Assembly (NCBI GenBank): GCA_031267475.1
Contig: JAIRZA010000049.1
Location: 1 to 18,580, forward strand
Length of the DNA: 18,580 bases
DNA from: Spirochaetaceae bacterium
GTDB taxonomy: Bacteria; Spirochaetota; Spirochaetia; Treponematales; Breznakiellaceae
Direction of reading: 5' to 3'
Part shown: piece by piece, positions 1 to 6,867 of the stretch
How positions within the stretch are numbered: position 1 is the first letter of the stretch
How the letters are laid out: every line of letters starts with the position of its first letter
Translations under genes and position numbers: made by a program
The notes under the pieces: generated by a model
What the model saw: only the letters and a program-made list of their open reading frames with translations
Database searches by the model: none
What the model was told of the DNA's origin: nothing

Positions 1-32
1 CCCCGGGCGTGATTTTACGCTAAAGCGTATAA

Positions 33-61
33 TTGACTAACATCAACGTAAACTTTATAGT
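33..61 (+). promoter_or_regulatory. sigma-70-type promoter of tRNA-Arg and possibly downstream genes
   Basis: TTGACT at 33-38 and TATAGT at 56-61 are separated by exactly 17 bases, close to the bacterial consensus. Transcription would start near 68, only a few bases before the mature tRNA at 72, so the 5' leader is very short. No other good promoter is seen before the CDS at 161. Confidence 0.75.
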
Positions 62-71
62 AAATAAAATG

Positions 72-144
72 GGTCCAGTAGCTCAGGGGATAGAGCGGCC
101 GCCTCCTAAGCGGCAGGTCGGCCGTTCGATTCGGCCCTGGATCA
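72..144 (+). tRNA. tRNA-Arg(CCU)
   Basis: A complete cloverleaf can be folded. The acceptor stem is GGTCCAG (72-78) with CTGGATC (137-143), containing one G-U pair, and the discriminator base is A144. The D stem is GCTC/GAGC. The anticodon stem GCCGC/GCGGC closes the loop CTCCTAA, giving anticodon CCU (arginine, AGG codons). The T stem GGCCG/CGGCC holds the loop TTCGATT. The 3' CCA is not encoded (TTT follows), so it must be added by nucleotidyltransferase. A coding sequence starts only 16 bases later with no visible terminator between, so the tRNA may be cut out of an mRNA leader. Confidence 0.97.
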
Positions 145-160
145 TTTAGGCAGGAGGACT

Positions 161-1072
161 ATGCAGGCATATCCATGTTTTCCACTGGTAAGTTTTCCGC
201 AAGGTTCAATCATTACCCAGAAAGATGGCGCGTCCAGTGAACGTTTCTATGTAATTCAAAGCGGCACCGTGCGTCTTTCCGGCGAGGAATGTAATTTGCC
301 CGGCGGCGTAAATAGTTTGGGGAGCGGGGACTTTTTCTCTGTTGAATCGGCGTTGACCCAAAACACCGAACAAATAAGCGCTTTGGCGGAGACCGATGTT
401 ACCGCTATAGCGGTTAGCAAAGAAGCGCTGCCGGCTTTCATCAAAGAAAATCTGCCGGTTAGCACAAAAATACTAAACTATCTTTCTAAGCGCCTGCAAC
501 AGTTAAATGAAAAATCCTCAGCCAGCAAAAAAAAAGCGCTGCAAAATAATGGGCTGTCGCGCTTATATAGTTTTGGTAATTTCTATTTGAAGTGTAATAT
601 TTTCCGTACCGCGTACTGCGCGTTTCATCAATATTTGAAGCACTACCCCACAGGGAAAAATGCCGAAAACGCTAAAAAACACGTCGCTAAATTAGCATCG
701 TATGCCAGCGGACTTCGGTTTGACTACGACGACAGAGAAATTACACGCCAATATCCCATTGACAGTGTTATATTTTTTGAACGGGAGCCCAGCCACGGAA
801 TGTATGTTATTCGCAGCGGCTCAATCAAGATAACAAGAATAATTGACGACAAGGAAGTAACCCTTGCTGTTCTTAAAGCGGGGGATGTCGTTGGTCAAAT
901 GGGGCTTATCGATACAAAACCACGGTCGGCGACCGCAATTGCCTGCGAAGACACCGAGCTTATAGCTATAGCGCACACCGCTTACCTGCCTATACTGAAA
1001 GACGGCGCTCATATACTTGCGCGAATTTGTACAACACTGGCGGAACGCATCGCCATACATGAAAACAGCTAG
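161..1072 (+). CDS. double cyclic-nucleotide-binding-domain protein
   Basis: A 303-residue protein with two cNMP-binding (CNB, Crp-like) beta-barrel domains at about residues 10-110 and 190-295. They are joined by a helical linker (about 120-180) with a TPR-like stretch around LYSFGNFYLKCNIFRTAYCAF. There is no C-terminal helix-turn-helix, so it is probably a ligand sensor or scaffold rather than a DNA-binding Crp/Fnr regulator. The second domain keeps a phosphate-binding cassette, GQMGLIDTKPRSATA, with Arg255, but Gln246 stands where cAMP-binding proteins usually have Glu. The first domain lacks the cassette and is probably degenerate. The start ATG follows a strong AGGAGG. No signal peptide is seen, so it should be cytoplasmic. 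It is followed after 15 bases by a secreted-protein gene, probably in the same transcript. The ligand (cAMP, c-di-AMP or none) cannot be told from the sequence. Confidence 0.85.
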   Translation: MQAYPCFPLVSFPQGSIITQKDGASSERFYVIQSGTVRLSGEECNLPGGVNSLGSGDFFSVESALTQNTEQISALAETDVTAIAVSKEALPAFIKENLPVSTKILNYLSKRLQQLNEKSSASKKKALQNNGLSRLYSFGNFYLKCNIFRTAYCAFHQYLKHYPTGKNAENAKKHVAKLASYASGLRFDYDDREITRQYPIDSVIFFEREPSHGMYVIRSGSIKITRIIDDKEVTLAVLKAGDVVGQMGLIDTKPRSATAIACEDTELIAIAHTAYLPILKDGAHILARICTTLAERIAIHENS

Positions 1073-1087
1073 GATAATCATTTAAAG

Positions 1088-1666
1088 ATGTTTGTAAGAA
1101 AAACCATAGTATTTACAGTGATTTTGTTCTTGGCGTATACGGCGGCGGCGCAGGACGATGATGTTTTTATCGAAACAGAAACACCGGAACCGGCGGCGGC
1201 GGCGCAACTGCCGCGTACTTTTCGGGATTTCAGCCTTGGTATGAACCTTGAAGACCTTAAAGCCGCTCTGAAAGCAGATCCCGCCTTTGTTTTCCGCGGC
1301 GACCGCGATGTTTCGTTTCTCCCCAATTCGAATCAGAATCTTGTTGACAGCGCCGGCAGTAATTTTATAAAACGGGCGTTCTTCCAGATTAAAGATGATT
1401 CTGTATTTGTTATGACTTTCGAGATGGATACAGAAAAAGTAGATCATTATTCAGTGTTTACAACATTTTCAAACAAATACGGCGGACCCCTGCTGCTTGA
1501 CCCCAGACAATCAGAGTGGGAAGATGGTGAAACGCGCATATATATTGAGCGCCCTCTTACGGTCAAATACATCGATAAAGGTGTTTTTGACAGCATTGTT
1601 TCCGAATCGCGCCTTGCCGAATCGTCCACCGTCCTGCAAAAACAAGAATTCCTCAATGATTTTTAA
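1088..1666 (+). CDS. secreted or periplasmic protein of unknown function
   Basis: A 192-residue protein. The N terminus, MFVRKTIVFTVILFLAYTAAAQ, is a typical signal peptide with a likely cut after AAA near residue 20. An acidic Glu/Pro/Ala-rich linker (about 22-40) follows, then a compact domain beginning FRDFSLGMNLEDLKAALKAD. That motif, followed by a Phe-Arg-Gly-Asp and Asp-Val-Ser segment, recalls small conserved hypothetical proteins of treponemes; this recognition is from memory. The aromatic and acidic content suggests a periplasmic alpha/beta domain, but no catalytic motif is visible. Spacing of 15 bases to the cyclic-nucleotide-binding gene suggests an operon. The ribosome site is weak (AGGA about 15 bases upstream, AAAG adjacent), so expression may rely on translation of the gene before it. 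Confidence 0.75.
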   Translation: MFVRKTIVFTVILFLAYTAAAQDDDVFIETETPEPAAAAQLPRTFRDFSLGMNLEDLKAALKADPAFVFRGDRDVSFLPNSNQNLVDSAGSNFIKRAFFQIKDDSVFVMTFEMDTEKVDHYSVFTTFSNKYGGPLLLDPRQSEWEDGETRIYIERPLTVKYIDKGVFDSIVSESRLAESSTVLQKQEFLNDF

Positions 1667-1674
1667 CGAACCTC

Positions 1675-1750
1675 CCCGCCGCAAGGCGGCGGGACACCGC
1701 GTCAGCATCGCCATTTTTAACCGCGACAAGGCGCGGGGTATTAAACCCCG
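1675..1750. repeat. paired GC-rich hairpins in intergenic spacer
   Basis: Two hairpins lie in the 217-base spacer after the secreted-protein gene. The first has arms CCCGCCGC (1675-1682) and GCGGCGGG (1686-1693) with loop AAG. The second has arms CGGGGT (1734-1739) and ACCCCG (1745-1750) with loop ATTAA. Neither is followed by a T run, so a standard intrinsic terminator is doubtful. The rest of the spacer (1751-1883) is AT-rich and should hold the promoter of the next operon, but I see no convincing -35/-10 pair. Confidence 0.6.
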
Positions 1751-1883
1751 GTGCGAATAACAATTTGGCGGATTCGATTTTCAGACAAATTTATTATATT
1801 TACATAGGCAAACCTTTTAGACGACTGTAACCTCGGACAGTCCGGTAAAAGACGCAAATTTTAATGATTGGAGTAATTTTTAT

Positions 1884-3092
1884 ATGAAGACAAAAAGATC
1901 CGGAAGTTCATTTAACTCTCTTCGCGGTAAACGAAAACTGGAATCAGTATTTCTGTTTACCACCGGAAAATGCAATGCGCGATGCGCGATGTGTTTTTAT
2001 GCCAACGACATGGAAAAAAAATCTCCTGATATGACATTTGACGAGATAAAAAAATTATCAGAGTCCGCCGGTCAATTCAACCGGCTTTGGCTGTCGGGCG
2101 GCGAACCTACACTTCGTGAAGATCTCCCCGAAATAATAGAAATGTTTTACCGGAATAATAATATAAAAGACATAAACTTTCCCTCGAACGGTATTAAAAG
2201 CGAACTGCTTATTGAATGGCTTAAACGCATACGCAAAAATTGTCCTAACTGTAATATTTCTATTAGCATTTCGTTTGACGGATTCGGCGAAACGCACGAT
2301 AAACAGCGCGGAATATCCAGCTTTTATAAAGCCGCCGAAACGCTCAAAAAAATAAACGATAATTTCAAAGACGATGGCAAAGTGATAAAAAACATAGCGA
2401 CCGTCATCACAAAGTATAATGTGGACGAAATACTTGATTTTACCGCATGGGTGTACGGACGCTTCAATGTCTCCACGCACACCATTGAGGCCGCCCGCGG
2501 TGTAACACGCGAGGACGGTGTGAAGGCTGTTACGGAACAATCGTTGCGCGTTATCCAAGACGCGCTCGCCCCCTATTACCTGCTATACGCGCAGCGCATA
2601 GGCGCGGGGATGAACGCTGTCGGACGCGGGCTTACAGAATTCCTTTACGTTGGACTCATGCGGGCTATGTATAACATACGCGCTCAAAATATAGATAAAG
2701 CCGTCTGCTGGAACATGGACTGCACTGCCGGCGAGACGACGCTGGTTTTGGATTATGACGGACGCTTCCGCGCCTGCGAGTTGCGCGATTCCATAGGCAG
2801 CGTAAGAGACTATGATTACGACATTCAAAAAATCATGCAGAGCGAAGCCATGAAAAAAGAAATTGACGCGATAGGGCACGGTTACAAGGCAAACTGCTGG
2901 TGTACACACGGCTGCTGGATAATGTCGTCAATCATATTCAATCCGTTCAAAATGCTGTCCAAGCTAATATCCGCCAACAGAGAGATGAAAAAACTGCGCC
3001 GGCCAATTGATATTAGCGAGGCTTTTCTTCGAGGGCTCGAAGAAAAGCATAATATTGACCGCAAAAAATTAAAGGAGATTGGCGTTTTATGA
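1884..3092 (+). CDS. radical SAM enzyme with SPASM-like C-terminal cysteines
   Basis: A 402-residue protein. The signature CNARCAMC (Cys30, Cys34, Cys37) binds the [4Fe-4S] cluster that cleaves S-adenosylmethionine, and LSGGEPTLRED is the SAM-contacting segment of the family. The C-terminal third has six more cysteines at 275, 280, 298, 338, 340 and 344, around CWNMDC, RFRAC and CWCTHGC. That is a pattern fit for an auxiliary Fe-S cluster of SPASM or twitch type, as in enzymes modifying peptides, sugars or cofactors. The start ATG has GGAG eight bases upstream. The stop overlaps the next start as ATGA, so translation is probably coupled to the glycosyltransferase. The context suggests a step in synthesis of a decorated glycan or glycolipid. 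The substrate is not deducible; close relatives are often annotated only as MoaA/SkfB-like. Confidence 0.88.
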   Translation: MKTKRSGSSFNSLRGKRKLESVFLFTTGKCNARCAMCFYANDMEKKSPDMTFDEIKKLSESAGQFNRLWLSGGEPTLREDLPEIIEMFYRNNNIKDINFPSNGIKSELLIEWLKRIRKNCPNCNISISISFDGFGETHDKQRGISSFYKAAETLKKINDNFKDDGKVIKNIATVITKYNVDEILDFTAWVYGRFNVSTHTIEAARGVTREDGVKAVTEQSLRVIQDALAPYYLLYAQRIGAGMNAVGRGLTEFLYVGLMRAMYNIRAQNIDKAVCWNMDCTAGETTLVLDYDGRFRACELRDSIGSVRDYDYDIQKIMQSEAMKKEIDAIGHGYKANCWCTHGCWIMSSIIFNPFKMLSKLISANREMKKLRRPIDISEAFLRGLEEKHNIDRKKLKEIGVL

Positions 3093-4306
3093 AAATACTA
3101 CTCGTTACACGCGGCTCGCAAGGAGACATCTATCCATATCTTAAACTGGCAAAAGAGCTCATGTCGCGTTCTCACAACGTAATGCTGCATCTGCCCAAAG
3201 TATTCGAGGAACACGCAAAAGTAGCAAACATCCCGTACACGATTCAGGAGCAAGACGACATAGGCGGCATGATGCAAAACGAATTAAGCATAAAAGACCT
3301 TTTAAGTTGGACACGGCGCATAATAGACACACAGTTCAACGAACTCGTGCCGGCTCTTCGGGAGTATGATATACTTGTTGCATCGAACACCGAATTTGCC
3401 GCCCCAAGCATCGCGGAGTATCTAAAAAAACCATGTTTGCGCACAGCCTACGGCCCATTAATACCAAGCCGTACAATCCCGCCTCCTGTTTTTCCATGGC
3501 CTGTGCCTCACCCGGTCATTAAACCAAGCGTTTTATGGGGATTGTTGAACAGCAGCCTCAATCTTATGGTCAAAAAAAGTTTGAATAAGCAGCGCCGCGC
3601 CCTCAATATGCCGCCTATCCTCGATCAGGCGAAACACGCGCCCTCAAATGCGTTCAATTATCTAATGTACAGTTCAACTTTAGGCTCGGTTGACCCCGAC
3701 TGGGCATATCGCTGGGCAATCGGAGGGTATATTTTTAACGACGATATGCCTTACAACAAATCCGTTTACCAGAATTTTCTTGAATTCATCCAAAAAGACG
3801 GCAAGAAAGCGGTTTTTTTTACACTTGGAAGCTGCAATAACAATGAACATGAAAATTTTGCCGAAAAGCTCTTTGCCATAATCAAAACGCACGGCTATAA
3901 ATTGATAGTCGGCTCCGGCTGGTGCAGGCTGGGCTCCACGCTCCCGCGCCACGATGATTTGTTTTTGCTAGACTCTGTTGTTCCGCATAATCTAGTTTTT
4001 CCACATTGCTCCGCGATAATCCACCACGGCGGCGTGGGCACAACACACAGCGCGGCGCGTTTCGGTATACCGCAGATGATACAGCCGCTGTTCCTTGACC
4101 AGTGGTATTGGGCGGAACAAACACGAAAACTAGGAGCGGGACCCGGCAAGGTTAATATAAAACACGGCGGCGCAAATCTCGAGAAAAAAGTCCTCGACCT
4201 GATAAACAACGAAAACTACGCGCAAAAAGCCGCCGGCTTGGGCGAAAAAATACGCGCCGAGCGGGGGCTTAAAAACGCCTGCATACAAATTGAGAATTGC
4301 GCGTAA
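3089..4306 (+). CDS. GT-B glycosyltransferase, GT1/UGT-like family
   Basis: A 405-residue protein with the two-domain GT-B plan. The N terminus, MKILLVTRGSQGDIYPYLKLA, is the acceptor-side Rossmann start typical of UDP-glucosyl/glucuronosyl and sterol or macrolide glycosyltransferases. The C-terminal half carries the nucleotide-sugar-binding stretch from residue 312, HHGGVGTTHSAARFGIPQM, followed by PLFLDQWYWAEQ. The His, paired Gly and final Asp-Gln match the donor-binding motif of GT1 enzymes. It has no signal peptide or transmembrane segment and likely works at the cytoplasmic membrane face on a lipid or small acceptor. The 4-base overlap with the radical SAM gene and 4-base gap to the NeuB-like gene make a single operon very likely. 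Donor and acceptor are unknown. Confidence 0.88.
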   Translation: MKILLVTRGSQGDIYPYLKLAKELMSRSHNVMLHLPKVFEEHAKVANIPYTIQEQDDIGGMMQNELSIKDLLSWTRRIIDTQFNELVPALREYDILVASNTEFAAPSIAEYLKKPCLRTAYGPLIPSRTIPPPVFPWPVPHPVIKPSVLWGLLNSSLNLMVKKSLNKQRRALNMPPILDQAKHAPSNAFNYLMYSSTLGSVDPDWAYRWAIGGYIFNDDMPYNKSVYQNFLEFIQKDGKKAVFFTLGSCNNNEHENFAEKLFAIIKTHGYKLIVGSGWCRLGSTLPRHDDLFLLDSVVPHNLVFPHCSAIIHHGGVGTTHSAARFGIPQMIQPLFLDQWYWAEQTRKLGAGPGKVNIKHGGANLEKKVLDLINNENYAQKAAGLGEKIRAERGLKNACIQIENCA

Positions 4307-4310
4307 CCGC

Positions 4311-5435
4311 ATGAATTTTACAATAAACAAAAAAAACTACAGCAACAAAAATGTCTTGATAATAGCGGAGATAGGCACGTCTCATTCCGGCGATTCCGTG
4401 AAAGCGCGGGAGCTTGTAGACGCGGCCGTAGAATCGGGCGCGGACTGCGTCAAAACGCAAATTGTGTACGCGGACGAGATAATTCACCCTCGAACCGGTT
4501 TTGTGCCCTTGCCGGGCGGCGATACACCCTTGTACGAGGTGTTCAAAAAACTAGAACGCCCGCCCGAATTTTTTGCCGGTATTAAAGAATACGCCGAATC
4601 GAAGGGCGTACTATTTCTGGCAACCCCCTTCGGACCGCGCAGCGCCGGATGCTTAAAGAGTCTTTCACCTGACGCGGTAAAAATCGCATCGCCGGAATTG
4701 AATTACGCGCAGTTGCTGCAAACAGTTAGCGGCTGGGGTCTGCCCGCGTTACTTTCGAGCGGGGTGTCGACACTTGCGGACATCGAAACGGCGCTTTCAT
4801 TTTTTGACAAAGAGAAAGTCTGCCTGCTCCACTGTGTTACAGCCTATCCCGCGCCGGAAACCGACTACAACCTTACGCTAATAAAAACACTAGGCGCTGT
4901 TTTTGGTGTAAGCGCCGGAATCAGCGACCACAGCATGGACGCCTGCCTTGTGCCTCTTTTGTCTGTGGCGAGCGGCGCTTGCGTCGTGGAAAAACATTTT
5001 TGCCTTTCCCGCAATGACGCGGGTCTTGACGATCCAATCGCCCTGCCCGCGGCCGGCTTCGCGAAAATGTCCGCCGCCATACGCCTTGCGGAAAAACAAA
5101 GTCCCGCTGCTATCATACAAGAACTTGAACGCCAACATTCCGCTCAAAAAGTGAGTCGTATTTTGGGAGACGGCGTAAAGCGTTTAGCGGCGTCCGAATC
5201 ACAAAATTATATGCGTACAAACCGCTCTATACACGCTTTGCGCGATATACGCGCCGGTGAAATACTCAGCGCCGGAAACTGCGGGATTCTTCGCACCGAA
5301 AAAACCTTGCGCCCCGGAATGCCGCCTTTCATGCTGGAAAAAATTATAGACTGCCCCGCCCAACGCAACATTCCGTCAGGAGAAGGAGTCCGTTTTGAAG
5401 ATATTGTATGCTTAAAAAAAAGCGATGAACCGTAA
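4311..5435 (+). CDS. NeuB-family sialic/legionaminic/pseudaminic acid synthase
   Basis: These enzymes condense phosphoenolpyruvate with an N-acetyl hexosamine derivative to give a nine-carbon sialic-type acid. The TIM-barrel domain shows AEIGTSHSGD near the N terminus (family AEIG-N-H-G), the segment HCVTAYPAPETDYNL, then GISDHSMD and EKHFCLSRNDAGLDD, all hallmark stretches. The C-terminal about 70 residues, from NRSIHALRDIRAGE, form the SAF/antifreeze-like domain that closes over the active site. I chose ATG 4311 (374 aa), 4 bases after the previous stop. An in-frame TTG at 4290 would add seven residues and overlap the glycosyltransferase, but neither has a good ribosome site. The last codons overlap rnpB on the other strand. 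Which acid is made (Neu5Ac, legionaminic, pseudaminic) cannot be decided, and no CMP-transferase (NeuA) or epimerase lies in the window. Confidence 0.9.
   Translation: MNFTINKKNYSNKNVLIIAEIGTSHSGDSVKARELVDAAVESGADCVKTQIVYADEIIHPRTGFVPLPGGDTPLYEVFKKLERPPEFFAGIKEYAESKGVLFLATPFGPRSAGCLKSLSPDAVKIASPELNYAQLLQTVSGWGLPALLSSGVSTLADIETALSFFDKEKVCLLHCVTAYPAPETDYNLTLIKTLGAVFGVSAGISDHSMDACLVPLLSVASGACVVEKHFCLSRNDAGLDDPIALPAAGFAKMSAAIRLAEKQSPAAIIQELERQHSAQKVSRILGDGVKRLAASESQNYMRTNRSIHALRDIRAGEILSAGNCGILRTEKTLRPGMPPFMLEKIIDCPAQRNIPSGEGVRFEDIVCLKKSDEP
5414..5432 (-). terminator. intrinsic terminator of rnpB
   Basis: On the minus strand the 3' arm of RNase P helix P1 (5421-5432) is followed directly by a run of eight T (5421-5414). 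A GC-containing stem followed by a U tract is the standard Rho-independent form. The same bases encode the Lys-Lys near the C terminus of the NeuB-like protein on the plus strand. Confidence 0.75.
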
Positions 5436-5846
5436 GCCGGATTCTGTGTCCTTTCCGCCGGAAAGGACTTTTCATTGAAAAGAACTTTCCGGCGGAAAGG
5501 CTGCCGCCATCTATCTTGAACAGGCTGTTGCCAGCAAGTTTCCATGCAGCTTACCCGCGGTTATAGAGTGGGCGCTCAACCGCTGTTTAGCTTTGCTCCT
5601 GATGAGGTTTGCCATGCCGGAATTGTCGCCAATTCCGCGGTGGGCTTTTACCCCGCCATTTCACCCGTACTGCCCGTTATAAAACAAGCAGCGGTATATT
5701 TTCTGCTGCGCTATCTGTAATCCGCCGCTTTAGCAAGAAGCCAAGCGGCAAAATCCCCGGCCGTTAGCCGGCATCATGCCCTGCGGAGCCCGGACTTTCC
5801 TCATTACTATGGCGCGGCCATAATAACGCGGCGGCGGTTCATCGCT
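5421..5846 (-). ncRNA. rnpB: RNase P RNA, bacterial type A
   Basis: This is the catalytic RNA that matures tRNA 5' ends. The 5' conserved region GAGGAAAGTCCGGGCTCC is encoded at 5802-5785, followed by the usual GCAGGGCATGATGCCGGCTAA-like segment. The 3' conserved region ACAGAATCCGGCTTA is at 5447-5433. Terminal helix P1 is perfect over 12 bp: 5846-5835 with 5432-5421. The central GGCAAACC and GGAGCAA segment of the P11/P12 area is also present. A long hairpin (5450-5465 with 5485-5500, 16 bp, plus an inner 6-bp stem) sits just before ACAGAA, where variable helix P19 occurs. Ends are set from P1. Length is about 426 bases, slightly long for type A because of that hairpin. Confidence 0.95.
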
Positions 5847-5853
5847 CATATCT

Positions 5854-5882
5854 CTCTTAACACATAATAGCGCTAATTTCAA
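5854..5882 (-). promoter_or_regulatory. possible rnpB promoter
   Basis: On the minus strand TTGAAA (5882-5877) stands 17 bases before TAAGAG (5859-5854). The spacing and distance to the RNA start at about 5846 fit, but the -10 matches only half the consensus. The rest of 5883-6055 shows no gene I can support. Confidence 0.3.
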
Positions 5883-6055
5883 TGTACTTGTTCGACTGAT
5901 AAGATAAAGCGGTTGCTTGACAAGATTGCATAGATGAAGTTATGTGTCAGCTGAAAAATACAGGGGCATTTTTTCATGATAGGTTTCTTGGGGATATTCA
6001 GGCCGGACACAGATAATTTTATAGATTCCGCAGGGGAAACGCCGCTATAAGCCGT

Positions 6056-6847
6056 TCATCCGCCGCAGTTTTCGTAGGACAGGCAGATGGGCTTGCCTGT
6101 TTTGGCATCGGACACCAAGTCCGCTTCGATCTGGTATATCTCTCGCAGATTTTCACGGGTAACGACTTTTTCCGGGGAGCCTTCTGCCAAAAGGAAGCCG
6201 TTTTTCATGGCGAGGATGTGTCCGGCAAAGCGGGAGGCGTTGTTGAGTTCGTGAAGCACCATGACGATGGTACGCCCCTCGCGGCGATTGAGTCTGGAAA
6301 GAAGGGTCAGTATCTCCATTTGGTGCGCCATATCCAGATAGGTTGTCGGTTCGTCCAGGAGCATGAACTCCGTCTTTTGGCACAGGGTCATGGCAATCCA
6401 CGCCCGCTGGCGTTGGCCGCCGGAGAGATTCGACAGGGGCTGGTCCCGATAATCTTCGATACCGGCGATATGCAGGGATTCCCGGATAATCTCAAAGTCT
6501 TCCCGCGTCAGGGCGCCAAAGCCGTGTTTGTGGGGAAAACGGCCATAAGCAGCCAGTTCTTCCACAGTCATGCCATCCGGAGCCACGGGACTCTGGGGAA
6601 GCACCGCCAAACGCCGGGCGATTTCTTTGGAGGGGGATGCGTGTATGTCTTGTCCGTCAAGCCGGATGGTTCCCGCATCGGGTTTCAGTATTCGGGCTAT
6701 GCCCTTAAGGAGAGTGGATTTTCCGCAGCCGTTGGCCCCGATGATGACGGTTACCGCTCCTTTGGGGATAGATACATTCAAGTGCCGAATCACCGGCTTG
6801 CCGTCATAGCCGAGACTCAGATTTTCTGCCACGATTCCGCTTTTCAT
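6056..6847 (-). CDS. iron-siderophore ABC transporter ATP-binding protein (FecE/FepC-like)
   Basis: A 263-residue ATPase that powers uptake of ferric siderophore (or heme or corrinoid) through the two permeases encoded upstream. All ABC motifs are visible: Walker A GANGCGKS at residues 37-44, Q-loop VLPQSP, signature LSGGQRQRAWIA, Walker B LLDEPTTYLD and the H-loop histidine in VLHELNN. The start is ATG at 6847 because AAAAGGAGG lies just upstream and the alignment with FecE/FepC begins there. The frame stays open for 159 more codons upstream, but that part is antisense shadow of the permease gene. It is the last gene of a four-gene operon, 20 bases after the permease stop. The ligand is inferred from family, not shown. 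Confidence 0.95.
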   Translation of the reverse strand: MKSGIVAENLSLGYDGKPVIRHLNVSIPKGAVTVIIGANGCGKSTLLKGIARILKPDAGTIRLDGQDIHASPSKEIARRLAVLPQSPVAPDGMTVEELAAYGRFPHKHGFGALTREDFEIIRESLHIAGIEDYRDQPLSNLSGGQRQRAWIAMTLCQKTEFMLLDEPTTYLDMAHQMEILTLLSRLNRREGRTIVMVLHELNNASRFAGHILAMKNGFLLAEGSPEKVVTRENLREIYQIEADLVSDAKTGKPICLSYENCGG

Positions 6848-6867
6848 GAAATCCTCCTTTTGTGTTT

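Noticed and set aside
5976..6050. 24-codon open frame (MIGFLGIFRPD...) with AGGGG upstream
   Set aside because: Too short, no recognisable family and no convincing -10 after the nearby TTGACA, so chance is a sufficient explanation.
6019..6050. Weak stem TTATAG/CTATAA as terminator of the importer operon
   Set aside because: The stem is AT-only, asymmetrical inside, and only a poor T run follows on the minus strand.
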